DNA of 64,000 nucleotides from Mycobacterium sp. UM_CSW (GCF_000455205.1 NZ_AUWQ01000066.1:32266-96265); one strand, 5' to 3'; numbered from the stretch's first letter, positions 33,664-42,180 are shown. Made by a program: numbers and translations. Notes: generated by a model from the sequence alone, not told the origin.

Positions 33664-34599
33664 TCAGGCAAACAGCGGTAATGCCCGCTTACGCGCCAGC
33701 GCGTCCATGCCGTCCTGGATGGCGTCTTCGACCTCGTGGTACTTGCGGTCGACGTACTCGTCGTCGTCGGCGCGGGAGGGATCGTGGTCGAGCTCGACGG
33801 CGGGCATGAAGCGGGTCCGGATCTTGGCCGGCAGTGGCAATTGGGGCAGCGCCGCCGGGGCGATCCCCCACGGCAGCGAGACCGCCAGCGGGAAAACCTT
33901 GAGCCGCAGCACGCGGTCGAGTTTGAGCGCCTTGGACAGCCGGTCGCCGCGGATCAGCACCGGCATCGCATCGGCGCCGCCGACGGTCGCGATCGGCACG
34001 ATGGGCACCCCGGCGCGAATCGCCATTTTCACGAAGCCCTTTCGGCCCGCGAGGTTGGCGCAATCCCGTTCACGCCACGGGCGCAGTGAGTCCACTTCCC
34101 CGCCGGGCCACAGCGCCACGTCGCGACCCTCCGCCAACGCCGTGGCGATCGCGTCCGGCGCGGCCGGCAGCACGCCCATGCACCGGAAGTACCGCCCAAA
34201 GAGCGGGATGGCCATCAACGCGTCGTGCGCCGTGCCGTGCAGGGGGCGGTCCTGGCCGAAGCGCCGCCACCATTGCAGGCCGACGGTCCAGGCGTCCCAG
34301 ACGAACGGGGCACCCGAGTGGATGCCCACCAACAGGGCAGGCGGCTCGGGGATGTTCTCCCAGCCGTCGATCTCCATGCGGAACCAGTAGTCCACCAGTA
34401 CATTCCAGAAAAACTTCTGGCGCTGCAACGTGGCTTCGTCCTGGCCGCTGAGGTCCCATTGCCCGGCGCGCTTGGCCAGCCAGCCGCTGATGCCGCCGTC
34501 CTGCCGGCTGCGCCGCTCGTCCATGGTCACCCGCGCCCGCCGGGCGTGGAGCTTCGCCTGCGCACGTACTTCCGCTGGTCTGTGATCGGGGTTACTCAT
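33664..34599 (-). CDS. Lysophospholipid / 1-acylglycerol-3-phosphate-type acyltransferase
   Basis: A 311-residue LPLAT-family protein. The first block LLVGIHSGAPFVWDAW holds the catalytic His; the later WPGGEVDSLRPWRE and GRKGFVKMAIRAGVPIVPIAT blocks match the glycerolipid-binding motifs. The C-terminus is charged. The spacing of His and Asp in the first block is longer than the classical H-x4-D, so the family branch is the plant-DAGAT-like type. Likely acts at the membrane in lipid assembly. Not part of the syntenic core as I recall it. Confidence 0.82.
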   Translation of the reverse strand: MSNPDHRPAEVRAQAKLHARRARVTMDERRSRQDGGISGWLAKRAGQWDLSGQDEATLQRQKFFWNVLVDYWFRMEIDGWENIPEPPALLVGIHSGAPFVWDAWTVGLQWWRRFGQDRPLHGTAHDALMAIPLFGRYFRCMGVLPAAPDAIATALAEGRDVALWPGGEVDSLRPWRERDCANLAGRKGFVKMAIRAGVPIVPIATVGGADAMPVLIRGDRLSKALKLDRVLRLKVFPLAVSLPWGIAPAALPQLPLPAKIRTRFMPAVELDHDPSRADDDEYVDRKYHEVEDAIQDGMDALARKRALPLFA

Positions 34600-34646
34600 G
34601 GATTTCGCATACCCGATTCCGGCGCGCGGGACTCCCGTGTACGCAG

Positions 34647-34680
34647 ATCTCCCCGCGCTATCGGGGTAGCGCGGGGAGAT
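34647..34680 (-). terminator. Hairpin terminator after MPT63-like gene
   Basis: A perfect 14-base stem (ATCTCCCCGCGCTA and TAGCGCGGGGAGAT) around a six-base loop, starting 14 bases beyond the stop of the minus-strand gene at 34694. No T tract. Confidence 0.82.
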
Positions 34681-34693
34681 GTTTGCAACCGGA

Positions 34694-35251
34694 TCAGGTG
34701 TGCGGCGCCGGGGCGGGCGGTTGGCCCGGAGCCGGAGTCGCGTTCGGCGGGACACCGGGGGCCGCGCCGCCAGGCACGTTCGACGTCCAAATCAGGATGT
34801 CCTGCAATCCGTCGTTGTAGACGACGCCGTTCGGGGGCGCGCCGGTCACGTCAAAGTACAACGTGCCGGTCGACTCTTGGCCTTGCGGGATCGGCGCAGG
34901 GTTCAGGCTGCCTGGGGCGCCAGGCTTGTCGATCAGCTTGTACGTCTGACCGTTGGGCCCGCGGGCGCTGAAGTCCTTGACCATCGGGGTAACGATCCCG
35001 GCGTCGGACCTGGCCGTGATGTCGGCCTGGTACAGCGTTCCCTTGGGGGTGTAGCCGGGAATCGAAACGTTGCTCGGCTGCAGGTTGCTCACCGTGTAAT
35101 TGGTGATCATGGGCCCGTCGACGAGTTGTTCGCTGGTGCCGAACCCCTGGATGTTGGGCGCAGCGGAGGCGGTTCCCGCCGCCAACAGGGCTGCGGCAGC
35201 TATCCCGCCGGCAGCAATGCCACTCTTTAGGGCCGTTGTGGTGACCTTCAT
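34694..35251 (-). CDS. Secreted MPT63-family (DUF1942) protein with Pro-rich tail
   Basis: A 185-residue exported protein. The signal peptide (KSGIAAGGIAAAALLAAG, ending ASA-AP near residue 31) is clear. The mature part matches the immunoglobulin-like MPT63 fold: IPGYTPKGTLYQADITA, VTPMVKDFSARGPNGQTYK, PIPQGQESTGTLYFDVTG and GLQDILIW align with the M. tuberculosis antigen. Beyond the MPT63 end, this protein has an extra Pro/Ala-rich tail of about 25 residues (GVPPNATPAPGQPPAPAP). AAAGGAAAACC precedes the ATG. A perfect hairpin follows the gene. Confidence 0.9.
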   Translation of the reverse strand: MKVTTTALKSGIAAGGIAAAALLAAGTASAAPNIQGFGTSEQLVDGPMITNYTVSNLQPSNVSIPGYTPKGTLYQADITARSDAGIVTPMVKDFSARGPNGQTYKLIDKPGAPGSLNPAPIPQGQESTGTLYFDVTGAPPNGVVYNDGLQDILIWTSNVPGGAAPGVPPNATPAPGQPPAPAPHT

Positions 35252-35400
35252 GGTTTTCCTTTCGTGTCGAACACCCACGCAGGGCGATACCCACTGGGCT
35301 CCGCATAACCCTTTGCTCCCGGCGCTAAACACAAATGAATCGCGCCGCAGCGCTTTTCGCGCCACAGAATTCACATAAGCATCATTGGTTGCCGATTCTC

Positions 35401-35427
35401 GGTGATTATTCGCGGCGGCAAGGGGTA
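35401..35427 (+). promoter_or_regulatory. Possible SigF-type promoter of the stress cassette
   Basis: GGTGA at 35401-35405 and GGGTA at 35423-35427, spaced 17 bases, resemble the mycobacterial SigF pattern GGTTT-N15-17-GGGTA (full match at -10, three of five at -35). It lies 43 bases upstream of the first cassette gene at 35471. Weak but well placed. Confidence 0.3.
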
Positions 35428-35470
35428 GCCGCAGCTTACGAACTCACCTGCCAACCCGAGGGGGCCGCCG

Positions 35471-35647
35471 ATGGAACGCGGGAACGCCAAGCACAGTCCA
35501 CGCGAAGACGACGAACTGAAGCACGAGCTCAGCGGGACGGTGCAGGGCAATCGGTCCAGCCGGGCGGAGGAATGGCGCGATCCCGAGCCGCCGGCCGACG
35601 ACGATCCGGACATTCCCGCGGCCGGGCCCGCAACCCGCGAATCGTAA
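35471..35647 (+). CDS. Small acidic hydrophilic protein (58 aa)
   Basis: A 58-residue protein beginning MERGNAKHSPREDDELKHEL, with a central GTVQGNRSSRAEEWRDPEPP and an acidic Pro-rich end. The ATG follows GAGGGGGCCGCCG. The MERG-x-KH start and RAEEWR motif recur, from memory, in small conserved proteins of actinobacteria, which supports a real gene. No enzymatic motif, signal or membrane segment. It precedes the SDR by 32 bases and likely shares its transcript. Function unknown. Confidence 0.78.
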   Translation: MERGNAKHSPREDDELKHELSGTVQGNRSSRAEEWRDPEPPADDDPDIPAAGPATRES

Positions 35648-35679
35648 AACTCACCTAGATCACGAAAGGGGAAGTGGCG

Positions 35680-36519
35680 ATGGGCTTTCCGGCTCAGCAA
35701 CAAACCGCTCCCGGCATTCAGGCACAAATGAAGCCCATTCCGGACTGTGGCGAAAACAGCTACCGGGGCTCGGGAAAGCTCACCGGCAAAAAGGCGATCA
35801 TCACCGGCGGCGATAGCGGCATCGGCCGCGCGGTCGCCATCGCGTTTGCCCGCGAAGGCGCCGACGTGCTGATCTCCTACCTCAACGAGGACGACGACGC
35901 CCGCGACGTGGCTCGCTACGTCGAAGACGCGGGCCGCAAGTGCGTGCTGGTCCCCGGCGACCTGTCCGACCCGGCCCACTGCCGCGCCGTCGTAGACCGG
36001 ACGGTGAAAGAATTCGGCGGCGTCGACATCCTCGTCAACAACGCCGCCTACCAGATGATGCACAAGGACCTCGAAGAGATCAGCGACGAGGAGTGGGACT
36101 ACACCTTCCGGCTCAACGTCGGCGCGTACTTCTACCTCGTCAAGGCGGCGCTGCCGCACATGCGCCCCGGCTCGTCGGTCATCGGGAGTTCCTCGGTCAA
36201 CTCAGATACACCCAACCCCACCCTGGCGCCCTACGCGGCGACCAAGGCGGCGATCGCCAACTTTTCGGCCAGCCTGGCACAGCTGTTGGGCGACAAGGGA
36301 ATCCGTGTCAACAGCGTGGCCCCCGGCCCGATCTGGACGCCGCTGATCCCGTCGACGATGCCCCCGGACAGCGTGGAATCCTTCGGGGAGAACGTGCCGT
36401 TGGGGCGCGCCGGCCAGCCGGCCGAGCTGGCGCCCGTCTACGTGCTGCTGGCCTCCGACGACGCGAGTTACATCTCCGGGGCACGGGTGGCGGTGACGGG
36501 CGGCCGGCCGATTCTGTAG
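35680..36519 (+). CDS. SDR-family oxidoreductase (YghA/glucose dehydrogenase-like stress SDR)
   Basis: A 279-residue SDR with an N-terminal extension of about 35 residues (FPAQQQTAPGIQAQMKPIPD) typical of the YghA/YhdF general-stress group. It has ITGGDSGIGRAVAIAFAREG for NADP binding, VNNAAYQM, SSSVNSDTP and YAATKAA as catalytic elements. The ATG at 35680 fits AAAGGGGAAGTGGCG better than the GTG at 35674. Family members reduce aldehydes or oxidise polyols. It sits in a block of small stress-type genes. Confidence 0.88.
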   Translation: MGFPAQQQTAPGIQAQMKPIPDCGENSYRGSGKLTGKKAIITGGDSGIGRAVAIAFAREGADVLISYLNEDDDARDVARYVEDAGRKCVLVPGDLSDPAHCRAVVDRTVKEFGGVDILVNNAAYQMMHKDLEEISDEEWDYTFRLNVGAYFYLVKAALPHMRPGSSVIGSSSVNSDTPNPTLAPYAATKAAIANFSASLAQLLGDKGIRVNSVAPGPIWTPLIPSTMPPDSVESFGENVPLGRAGQPAELAPVYVLLASDDASYISGARVAVTGGRPIL

Positions 36520-36531
36520 CGCCAAAGGCGT

Positions 36532-36807
36532 TCAGGAGTACCGGTTTTCGCCCAATTCCTCAACGATAGGGCTATCGGCGCCGGGCTTTCCGGCGCCATC
36601 GCTGTCCCCTTCGTCGGCGATGGTCACCGAAGACGCGACCTGGGCCACGTTGTTGTAGGTCTCGGGCGGGATCCCGCGCAGGGCGCGGACGGTGTCGTCG
36701 TCGCAGCCGTTGCGGTCTGCGGCGTCGAGCAAGTCTTGCTTGTTGGCCGGAAAGTCCACGTCGTTGAGGCACTTTCGGAGTTCACTGCGGGTAGTAGACG
36801 CGACCAT
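36532..36807 (-). CDS. DUF2795 protein
   Basis: A 91-residue protein. Residues 5-58 match DUF2795, with ELRKCLNDVDFPANKQDLLD, AADRNGCDDDTVRALRGIP and the hydrophobic TYNNVAQVASSV. The C-terminal tail is acidic. The fold is a small helical domain found widely in actinobacteria, often near stress genes. Function unknown. It ends 12 bases from the convergent SDR. Confidence 0.85.
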   Translation of the reverse strand: MVASTTRSELRKCLNDVDFPANKQDLLDAADRNGCDDDTVRALRGIPPETYNNVAQVASSVTIADEGDSDGAGKPGADSPIVEELGENRYS

Positions 36808-36851
36808 GGCTCTCGGGATGCCCAGCGAATGCCGGCCTAAACGCGCCGAAT

Positions 36852-37265
36852 TCAGCGGCCGCGCACCCGCCGGTTCTCTTTCTTGATCGCGTCGACGAGC
36901 TCCGACTTGCTCATCGTCGAGCGGCCGCGCACGTCGAGCCGGCGCGCGACGTCGAGCAGGTGCTTCTTGCTGGCGTTGGCGTCAACGCCCTCGGCCGAGC
37001 GGCCGGTGTTACGCGGGCCGCCGCCCTCGGCCAGCTCGTCCGACGGGCCCTTCTGCTCTTTGGGCTCCCAGTGGTCGCCGACCTTTTCGAAGCTGTGCTT
37101 GAGCGCCGAGTACGCCACCCGGTGGGCGCGCTCCTCGTCGCCGTATTCGTCGGCCGCCGAATCGTGGGCTTTCGCGAACGTGCGTTGCGCTTTGGCGTTG
37201 GAACGGCGCAGGGTGCTGGGCAATTCGCTCTTCTTCGGCGCGCCGCCCTTCGTGGTCTTGGGCAT
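36852..37265 (-). CDS. ChaB-family protein with Rho-N/SAP-like C-terminus
   Basis: A 137-residue basic protein. Residues about 10-65 match the ChaB domain (LPSTLRRSNAKAQRTFAKAH, then ERAHRVAYSALKHSFEKVGD). The C-terminus (KKHLLDVARRLDVRGRSTMSK, quoted short of the end, then SELVDAIKKENRRVRGR) resembles a Rho-termination-factor N / SAP-type nucleic-acid-binding helix set. ChaB was named as a regulator of cation transport, but in actinobacteria its role is unknown. It follows the DUF1360 gene by 14 bases. Confidence 0.87.
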   Translation of the reverse strand: MPKTTKGGAPKKSELPSTLRRSNAKAQRTFAKAHDSAADEYGDEERAHRVAYSALKHSFEKVGDHWEPKEQKGPSDELAEGGGPRNTGRSAEGVDANASKKHLLDVARRLDVRGRSTMSKSELVDAIKKENRRVRGR

Positions 37266-37279
37266 CGGTCCTCCTCGTG

Positions 37280-37816
37280 TCAGCCCTCGGTGATCTGCTG
37301 TGCCTTGGCGTACGCGAGCTGCAGGAAGTCCGCGCCCGCCAGGGCGGTGAAGGTTCCCGCGATCAGGCGGGTCAACCTGGGCGCGAAGATCAGCCCGATG
37401 ACGAACGCGGTGGCCACCCACATGTCGAGGCAGAAGGGGCAGGTCAACAGCTCACCGAGGCTGTGGCGCAGCGCGCTGCCGTGCCGGGTTTCCTCCATCA
37501 CCTCGGCCGGGCCGCCCGTACCCGCGTAGTGCGCGAAGGGCGCCCGCAACGGGCTGGTGACCGCGTCCTTGGAAATCGTGCGCGACAACTTGTGGGTGCC
37601 GATTGTGACGGTGACGAGGTCCTGCAGGCTCCAGCGCTGCGGCAGCCTGCGTCCGGTGGCCGCGGCCAAAACGCCCGTGAGCGCGACCAACAGGCCGTAG
37701 ATGCCCAGGACCACCGAGTAGCCCTCGAGCGGTCGGGGGTTGTCCCCGCGGTACGCGTCGGCCTCGCGTCGCGCGCGTTCGGCCATGCGTTCGGTAACTT
37801 CGGTTGCTTCGCCCAT
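37280..37816 (-). CDS. DUF1360 membrane protein
   Basis: A 178-residue protein with an acidic N-terminus and two to three hydrophobic segments (YSVVLGIYGLLVALTGVLAA near 34-53; WVATAFVIGLIF near 132-143). The DUF1360 signature region includes LVTVTIGTHKLSRTISKDAV and LTCPFCLDMWVA. The CPFC pair is part of the family pattern and may bind metal or be redox active. First gene of the minus-strand DUF1360-ChaB-DUF2795 group. Confidence 0.87.
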   Translation of the reverse strand: MGEATEVTERMAERARREADAYRGDNPRPLEGYSVVLGIYGLLVALTGVLAAATGRRLPQRWSLQDLVTVTIGTHKLSRTISKDAVTSPLRAPFAHYAGTGGPAEVMEETRHGSALRHSLGELLTCPFCLDMWVATAFVIGLIFAPRLTRLIAGTFTALAGADFLQLAYAKAQQITEG

Positions 37817-37913
37817 GGGCGTGGGTTACCCCTTTGCGGCCGGGGAAATCACGACGGGGCCGCACCGGCCAACGTGCGCGGCGGCGTGCCCGGGATATGT
37901 CAAGATCGCTGAC

Positions 37914-38336
37914 ATGGGTGGTCAGGTTGAAGACGCTCCGCTCGGTTACCTGCTGTACCGGGTGGGAGCGGTGTTGCGGCCGGAGGTTTCCGCGGTGCTC
38001 GGTCCGCTGGGCCTGACGCTGCCCGAATTCGTTTGCATGCGCATCCTTTCGATGAATCCGGGCATGTCCAGCGCGGAATTGTCCCGGCACACCAACGTCA
38101 CACCCCAGGCGATGAACACCGTGCTGCGCGGGCTGCAGGACGTTGGCGCGGTGGAACGGCCGGCTTCGGTTTCCTCGGGGCGCGCGTTACCGGCCACCCT
38201 GACGGTTCAGGGCCGGGCGCTGCTGAAGCGCGCGGAAGCCGCGGTGCGGACCGCCGACGCCCGGGTGCTGAGCAAGCTGACCGAGGCGCAGCGGCGCGAG
38301 TTCAAGCGCACGCTCGAAAAGCTCGGATCCGACTAA
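37914..38336 (+). CDS. MarR-family transcriptional regulator (Rv2887-like)
   Basis: A 140-residue winged-helix regulator with GYLLYRVGAVLRPEVSAVLG, the recognition region MSSAELSRHTNVTPQAMNTV and the beta-wing VERPASVSSGRALPATLT. Length and position match Rv2887 of M. tuberculosis, a repressor of a small-molecule methyltransferase gene. It may respond to phenolic ligands like other MarR proteins. It is convergent with the amidase, two bases apart, and divergent from DUF1360. Confidence 0.92.
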   Translation: MGGQVEDAPLGYLLYRVGAVLRPEVSAVLGPLGLTLPEFVCMRILSMNPGMSSAELSRHTNVTPQAMNTVLRGLQDVGAVERPASVSSGRALPATLTVQGRALLKRAEAAVRTADARVLSKLTEAQRREFKRTLEKLGSD

Positions 38337-38338
38337 CT

Positions 38339-39751
38339 TCAAGCCTGGATTCGGGCCCACGGCCGGGCTTCTTCGAGCTCGTAGGCCAGCTCCAGCAGCA
38401 GCGATTCCTGCCCGAGGTCGGCCGAGAGCATCATGCCCACCGGCATGCCGTCGGCGGATTGCGCCAGCGGCAGCGAGATCGCCGGCTCGCCGGTGACGTT
38501 TTGCAGCGGGGTGAACGAGACCCAGTCGATCAGCCGCTCGATGACCTGGTGGTAGTCGGTGGGTGCCAGATGCCCGATGCGGGGCGTCTCGTCGGCGAGG
38601 GTGGGCGTGAGCACCGCGTCGTGGGTGCCGAAGAACCGCGCGGTACGCCGCCGGGCCCGGCGCAGGCGCATGATCGCCAGCGGCAGCCGGTGCAGGTTGC
38701 GGGTGCAGTGCCGCTCCAGGCCCAGGGTCAGGCTGTCCAGCCGTGTGCGGTCGAACGTCTTGCCGAACATCCGTGGGCCGCCCCGGACCTGCGCCAGCGC
38801 CAGGAACCCCCAATACAGCACGAAGTCGTCGACGAAGCTGGCCGCGACCGGCGGCTCGTCGATGTGTTCCACGCGGTGGCCCAGCTCCTCGAGGAGCGCG
38901 GCCGACTTGAGCGTCAGCTCCCGCACCTGCGGGCTGCTCTCGCGTTGCACCGATCGGGTCAGCACGGCGATTCGCAGCCGCTGCCGGCCGGGCCCGGTCA
39001 CGTCGCCGACCGGTGCCAGCTTGTGGTTGCGCCAGGCGCGCTCGGCCTCGCGGTAGAACGCCGCCGTGTCGCGCACCGACCGCGTCACCACGCCGTTGGC
39101 GACGACGCCCACGGGCATCCGGCGCAGGTGCGCGTCCAGCGGCAACCGGCCGCGCGACGGCTTCAGCCCGACCAGCCCGTTGCAGGCCGCCGGTATGCGG
39201 ATCGAGCCGCCGCCGTCGTTGGCGTGCGCGATCGGCACCACTCCTGCGGCGACGAACGCGCCGGATCCCGACGACGAGGCGCCCGCGCTGTAGTCGGTGT
39301 CCCACGGGTTGCGGACCGGGCCGAGCCGCGGGTGTTCGGCGGACGCGCTGAAGCCGAACTCCGACAACTGCGTCTTGCCGACGGGCAACAGCCCGGTGTC
39401 CAGGAACACCCGGGTGAATTCGCCGTCGGAGGTGGCGTTCCACGGCGTCCACGCGTCGGTGCCGTGCATCGTCGGCTGGCCCGCGATGTCGATGTTGTCC
39501 TTGATGAACGTCGGGACGCCTTCGAAAAACCGCGAGAAGCCGTCCGGCGGGTCGGCCGACGCAGCGGCGCGCGCCTGGTCGAACGCCGCGTACGCCAGGC
39601 CGTTGAGCGCCGGGTCGACGGCCTCGGTGCGGGCGATGGCGGCCTCGATGACCTCGGCTCTGCCGACCGAGCCGGCCCTTAGGGCGTCGGCCAGGCCGAC
39701 CGCGTCGAGATCACCGAGGGCATCGTCGCCGAAAGCGTGCACGCGTCGCAT
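38339..39751 (-). CDS. amiC: Amidase signature-family amidase (AmiC-like, Rv2888c)
   Basis: A 470-residue amidase signature enzyme with the Ser-cisSer-Lys triad: Lys in TFIKDNIDIAG near 85, cis-Ser and nucleophile Ser in DYSAGASSSGSGAFVAAG and DGGGSIRIPAACNGLVGLKP. It hydrolyses carboxamides; the substrate is not evident. The gene precedes nothing in operon and is separated by 30 bases from tsf upstream on the same strand. Confidence 0.92.
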   Translation of the reverse strand: MRRVHAFGDDALGDLDAVGLADALRAGSVGRAEVIEAAIARTEAVDPALNGLAYAAFDQARAAASADPPDGFSRFFEGVPTFIKDNIDIAGQPTMHGTDAWTPWNATSDGEFTRVFLDTGLLPVGKTQLSEFGFSASAEHPRLGPVRNPWDTDYSAGASSSGSGAFVAAGVVPIAHANDGGGSIRIPAACNGLVGLKPSRGRLPLDAHLRRMPVGVVANGVVTRSVRDTAAFYREAERAWRNHKLAPVGDVTGPGRQRLRIAVLTRSVQRESSPQVRELTLKSAALLEELGHRVEHIDEPPVAASFVDDFVLYWGFLALAQVRGGPRMFGKTFDRTRLDSLTLGLERHCTRNLHRLPLAIMRLRRARRRTARFFGTHDAVLTPTLADETPRIGHLAPTDYHQVIERLIDWVSFTPLQNVTGEPAISLPLAQSADGMPVGMMLSADLGQESLLLELAYELEEARPWARIQA

Positions 39752-39781
39752 GACACGACGCTAGCCGCTCGAGCTTTGCGG

Positions 39782-40600
39782 TTAAGCCTGGCCCACCTCG
39801 AAGCGAACGAACCGCGTCACCGTCACGCCGGCCTCGTCGAGCAGGGCCTTGACGGTCTTCTTGTTGTCGGACACCGACGGCTGCTCGAGCAGCACCGCGT
39901 CCTTGAAGAAGCCGTTGAGCCGGCCCTCGACGATCTTGGGCAGCGCCTGCTCCGGCTTGCCCTCGGCCTTGGCGGTCTCCTCGGCGATGCGGCGCTCGCT
40001 GGCCACGACGTCCTCGGGCACGTCGTCGCGGGACAGGTAGCGCGCCTTGAGCGCGGCGATCTGCAGCGCGACGGCGTGCGCGGCCTCCTGGCCGTCGGCG
40101 CCGCTGTATTCAACCAGCACGCCGACCGCCGGCGGCAGGTCCGCCGCGCGCTTGTGCAGGTAGGTCTCGACGGTGCCGTCGAAGAACGCCACGCGGCGCA
40201 GCTCGAGCTTCTCGCCGATCTTGGCCGACAGGTCGGCGATGGCCTGCTCGACCGTCGTCGCCCCGGTGCTGGCCGCTTTCAGGGCGTCGACGTCGGTGGC
40301 CTTGGACTCGGCCGCCGCCGCGACGATCTCGTCCGCGAGCTTCTGGAACTCGGCGTTCTTGGCGACGAAGTCGGTCTCGGAGTTGAGTTCGATGAGCGCC
40401 CCGCCCTTGGCCGCGACCAGGCCTTCGGCCGTGGCCCGCTCGGCGCGCTTGCCGACGTCCTTGGCGCCCTTGATCCGCAGCGCCTCGACGGCCTTGTCGA
40501 AGTCGCCGTCGGTCTCGGCCAGCGCGTTCTTGCAGTCCAACATGCCGGCGCCGGTGAGCTCGCGAAGCCGCTTGACGTCGGCGGCGGTGAAGTTCGCCAT
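39782..40600 (-). CDS. tsf: Elongation factor Ts
   Basis: EF-Ts, nucleotide exchange factor for EF-Tu. The 272-residue protein has the N-terminal UBA-like [19 protein letters not shown], the core [10 protein letters not shown] contacting EF-Tu, and the dimerisation domain. It follows rpsB by ten bases. Codon use is typical of a highly expressed gene. Confidence 0.97.
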   Translation of the reverse strand: MANFTAADVKRLRELTGAGMLDCKNALAETDGDFDKAVEALRIKGAKDVGKRAERATAEGLVAAKGGALIELNSETDFVAKNAEFQKLADEIVAAAAESKATDVDALKAASTGATTVEQAIADLSAKIGEKLELRRVAFFDGTVETYLHKRAADLPPAVGVLVEYSGADGQEAAHAVALQIAALKARYLSRDDVPEDVVASERRIAEETAKAEGKPEQALPKIVEGRLNGFFKDAVLLEQPSVSDNKKTVKALLDEAGVTVTRFVRFEVGQA

Positions 40601-40610
40601 ATCAACCTTC

Positions 40611-41456
40611 CTATGAGGTTTCAGGGGTTGTTTCGGGTGCGCCTCCAGCGGCGTCGGTGGTGGCTGTGGTGGTCGCCGTCGTGGTCGCCGAGGCCAGCAG
40701 CTCCTGCTCCCATTCCGCCAGCGGCTCGGCCGACTCCGCCTCGGGCTTGCCGTCGCCGCGGCCCAGCCCGGCGCGGGCCTGCAGGCCCTCGGCGACCGCG
40801 GAGGCGATCACCTTGGTCAGCAGCGCGGCCGAGCGGATCGCGTCGTCGTTGCCCGGGATCGGGTAGTCCACCTCATCGGGGTCGCAGTTGGTGTCCAGGA
40901 TCGCGATGACCGGGATCCCCAGCTTGCGGGCCTCGCCGACGGCGATGTGCTCCTTGTTGGTGTCGACGACCCAGATCGCGGACGGCACCTTGTTCATGTC
41001 GCGGATGCCGCCGAGGCTGCGCTCCAGCTTGTTCTTCTCCCGGGTCAGGCCCAGGATCTCCTTCTTGGTGCGGCCCTCGAAGCCGCCGGTCTGCTCCATC
41101 GCCTCCAGCTCCTTGAGGCGCTGCAGCCGCTTGTGCACCGTGGAGAAGTTGGTGAGCATGCCGCCCAGCCAGCGCTGGTTGACGTAGGGCATGCCGACGC
41201 GGGTCGCCTCGGCCGCGACCGATTCCTGCGCCTGCTTCTTGGTGCCGACGAACAGCACCGACCCACCGTGGGCGACGGTCTCCTTGACGAACTCGTACGC
41301 CTTGTCGATGAAGGTCAGCGTCTGCTGCAGGTCGATGATGTAGATGCCGTTGCGGTCGGTGAAGATGAACCGCTTCATCTTGGGATTCCAGCGACGGGTC
41401 TGATGCCCGAAGTGGGTGCCGCTGTCAAGCAGCTGCTTCATTGTTACGACAGCCAT
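40611..41456 (-). CDS. rpsB: 30S ribosomal protein S2
   Basis: A 281-residue S2 with [47 protein letters not shown] and [20 protein letters not shown]. The C-terminal tail is Thr/Ala-rich (residues about 255-281), as in mycobacteria. The ATG at 41456 has AAGGA nine bases upstream; the ATG at 41465 is too close to it. The leader contains a hairpin. Confidence 0.97.
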   Translation of the reverse strand: MAVVTMKQLLDSGTHFGHQTRRWNPKMKRFIFTDRNGIYIIDLQQTLTFIDKAYEFVKETVAHGGSVLFVGTKKQAQESVAAEATRVGMPYVNQRWLGGMLTNFSTVHKRLQRLKELEAMEQTGGFEGRTKKEILGLTREKNKLERSLGGIRDMNKVPSAIWVVDTNKEHIAVGEARKLGIPVIAILDTNCDPDEVDYPIPGNDDAIRSAALLTKVIASAVAEGLQARAGLGRGDGKPEAESAEPLAEWEQELLASATTTATTTATTDAAGGAPETTPETS

Positions 41457-41523
41457 TGCCGCCATTCCTTAGTTGTCGGTTGTCGCCCGGCATCGGGTGA
41501 GGCCGGGCCCTGGCGCCTGCTGA

Positions 41524-41557
41524 GATGTCGAACCCTTACTCGGGACCGCTCGACATC
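41524..41557 (-). promoter_or_regulatory. Hairpin in rpsB leader
   Basis: GATGTCGA (41524-41531) and TCGACATC (41550-41557) form a perfect eight-base stem about 70 bases upstream of the rpsB start. It could take part in S2 autoregulation or processing of the rpsB-tsf leader. No known riboswitch or T-box pattern is seen. Confidence 0.4.
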
Positions 41558-41688
41558 CGGTTGTCGCGCAGACACGCGAAGTCAGCCCGTTTACACGGAC
41601 CGCGGAAAGGAGTTTACACGGTTCAGCCAGGTGCTTTTGTCCACAGCGCTGGCTGGCCGGATCGGCGGCGGGGCGCTCAACTGATGCG

Positions 41689-42180
41689 GTGCGGTGGGTG
41701 GCGCTGGTGCTGATGCTCGGGCTGGTCAGCGCGGTGCCCGCAGTCGCCGACGATGTGCGGCTGGACTGGCCGCTGCGGCCGCCCCCGGCGGTGGCCCGCG
41801 GATTCGACGCGCCGTCACCCAACTGGAATCCCGGTCACCGCGGTATCGACCTGCCCGGCTCACCCGGCCAGCCGGTGTACGCCGCCGGCGCGGCGACCGT
41901 GGTGTTCGCCGGGGTGCTGGCCGGCCGGCCGGTGGTGTCGCTGGCCCATCCCGGCGGCCTGCGCACCAGCTACGAGCCGGTCCGGGCGGCCGTGCGGGTG
42001 GGCCAAGCGGTGACGGCCGAGACCGTGATCGGCTCGCTGGTGGCCGGGCACGCCGGCTGCCCGGCAGCGGCGTGCCTGCACTGGGGCGCGATGTGGGGTC
42101 CGGCATCGGGCGCCGACTATGTCGACCCGCTCGGGCTGCTGCAGTCCACACCGATCCGGCTGAAGCCGCTCGAGGGCTGA
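41689..42180 (+). CDS. M23-type peptidase domain protein (Rv2891-like) with altered HxH motif
   Basis: A 163-residue secreted protein. Signal peptide MRWVALVLMLGLVSAVPAVA, then a LytM/M23 domain with NPGHRGIDLPG (His50, Asp54 as zinc ligands) and QPVYAAGAATVVFAG. The final H-x-H is instead C-L-H (129-131), so the second zinc His is kept but the catalytic His is Cys. It may bind peptidoglycan or be a weak hydrolase. A GTG at 41689 is the first good start; the frame is open further upstream but has no clear initiator. It diverges from rpsB. Confidence 0.82.
   Translation: MRWVALVLMLGLVSAVPAVADDVRLDWPLRPPPAVARGFDAPSPNWNPGHRGIDLPGSPGQPVYAAGAATVVFAGVLAGRPVVSLAHPGGLRTSYEPVRAAVRVGQAVTAETVIGSLVAGHAGCPAAACLHWGAMWGPASGADYVDPLGLLQSTPIRLKPLEG

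Noticed and set aside
41457-41600. T-box or known ribosomal leader in front of rpsB
   Set aside because: Only a simple hairpin is visible; no T-box sequence or specifier loop.
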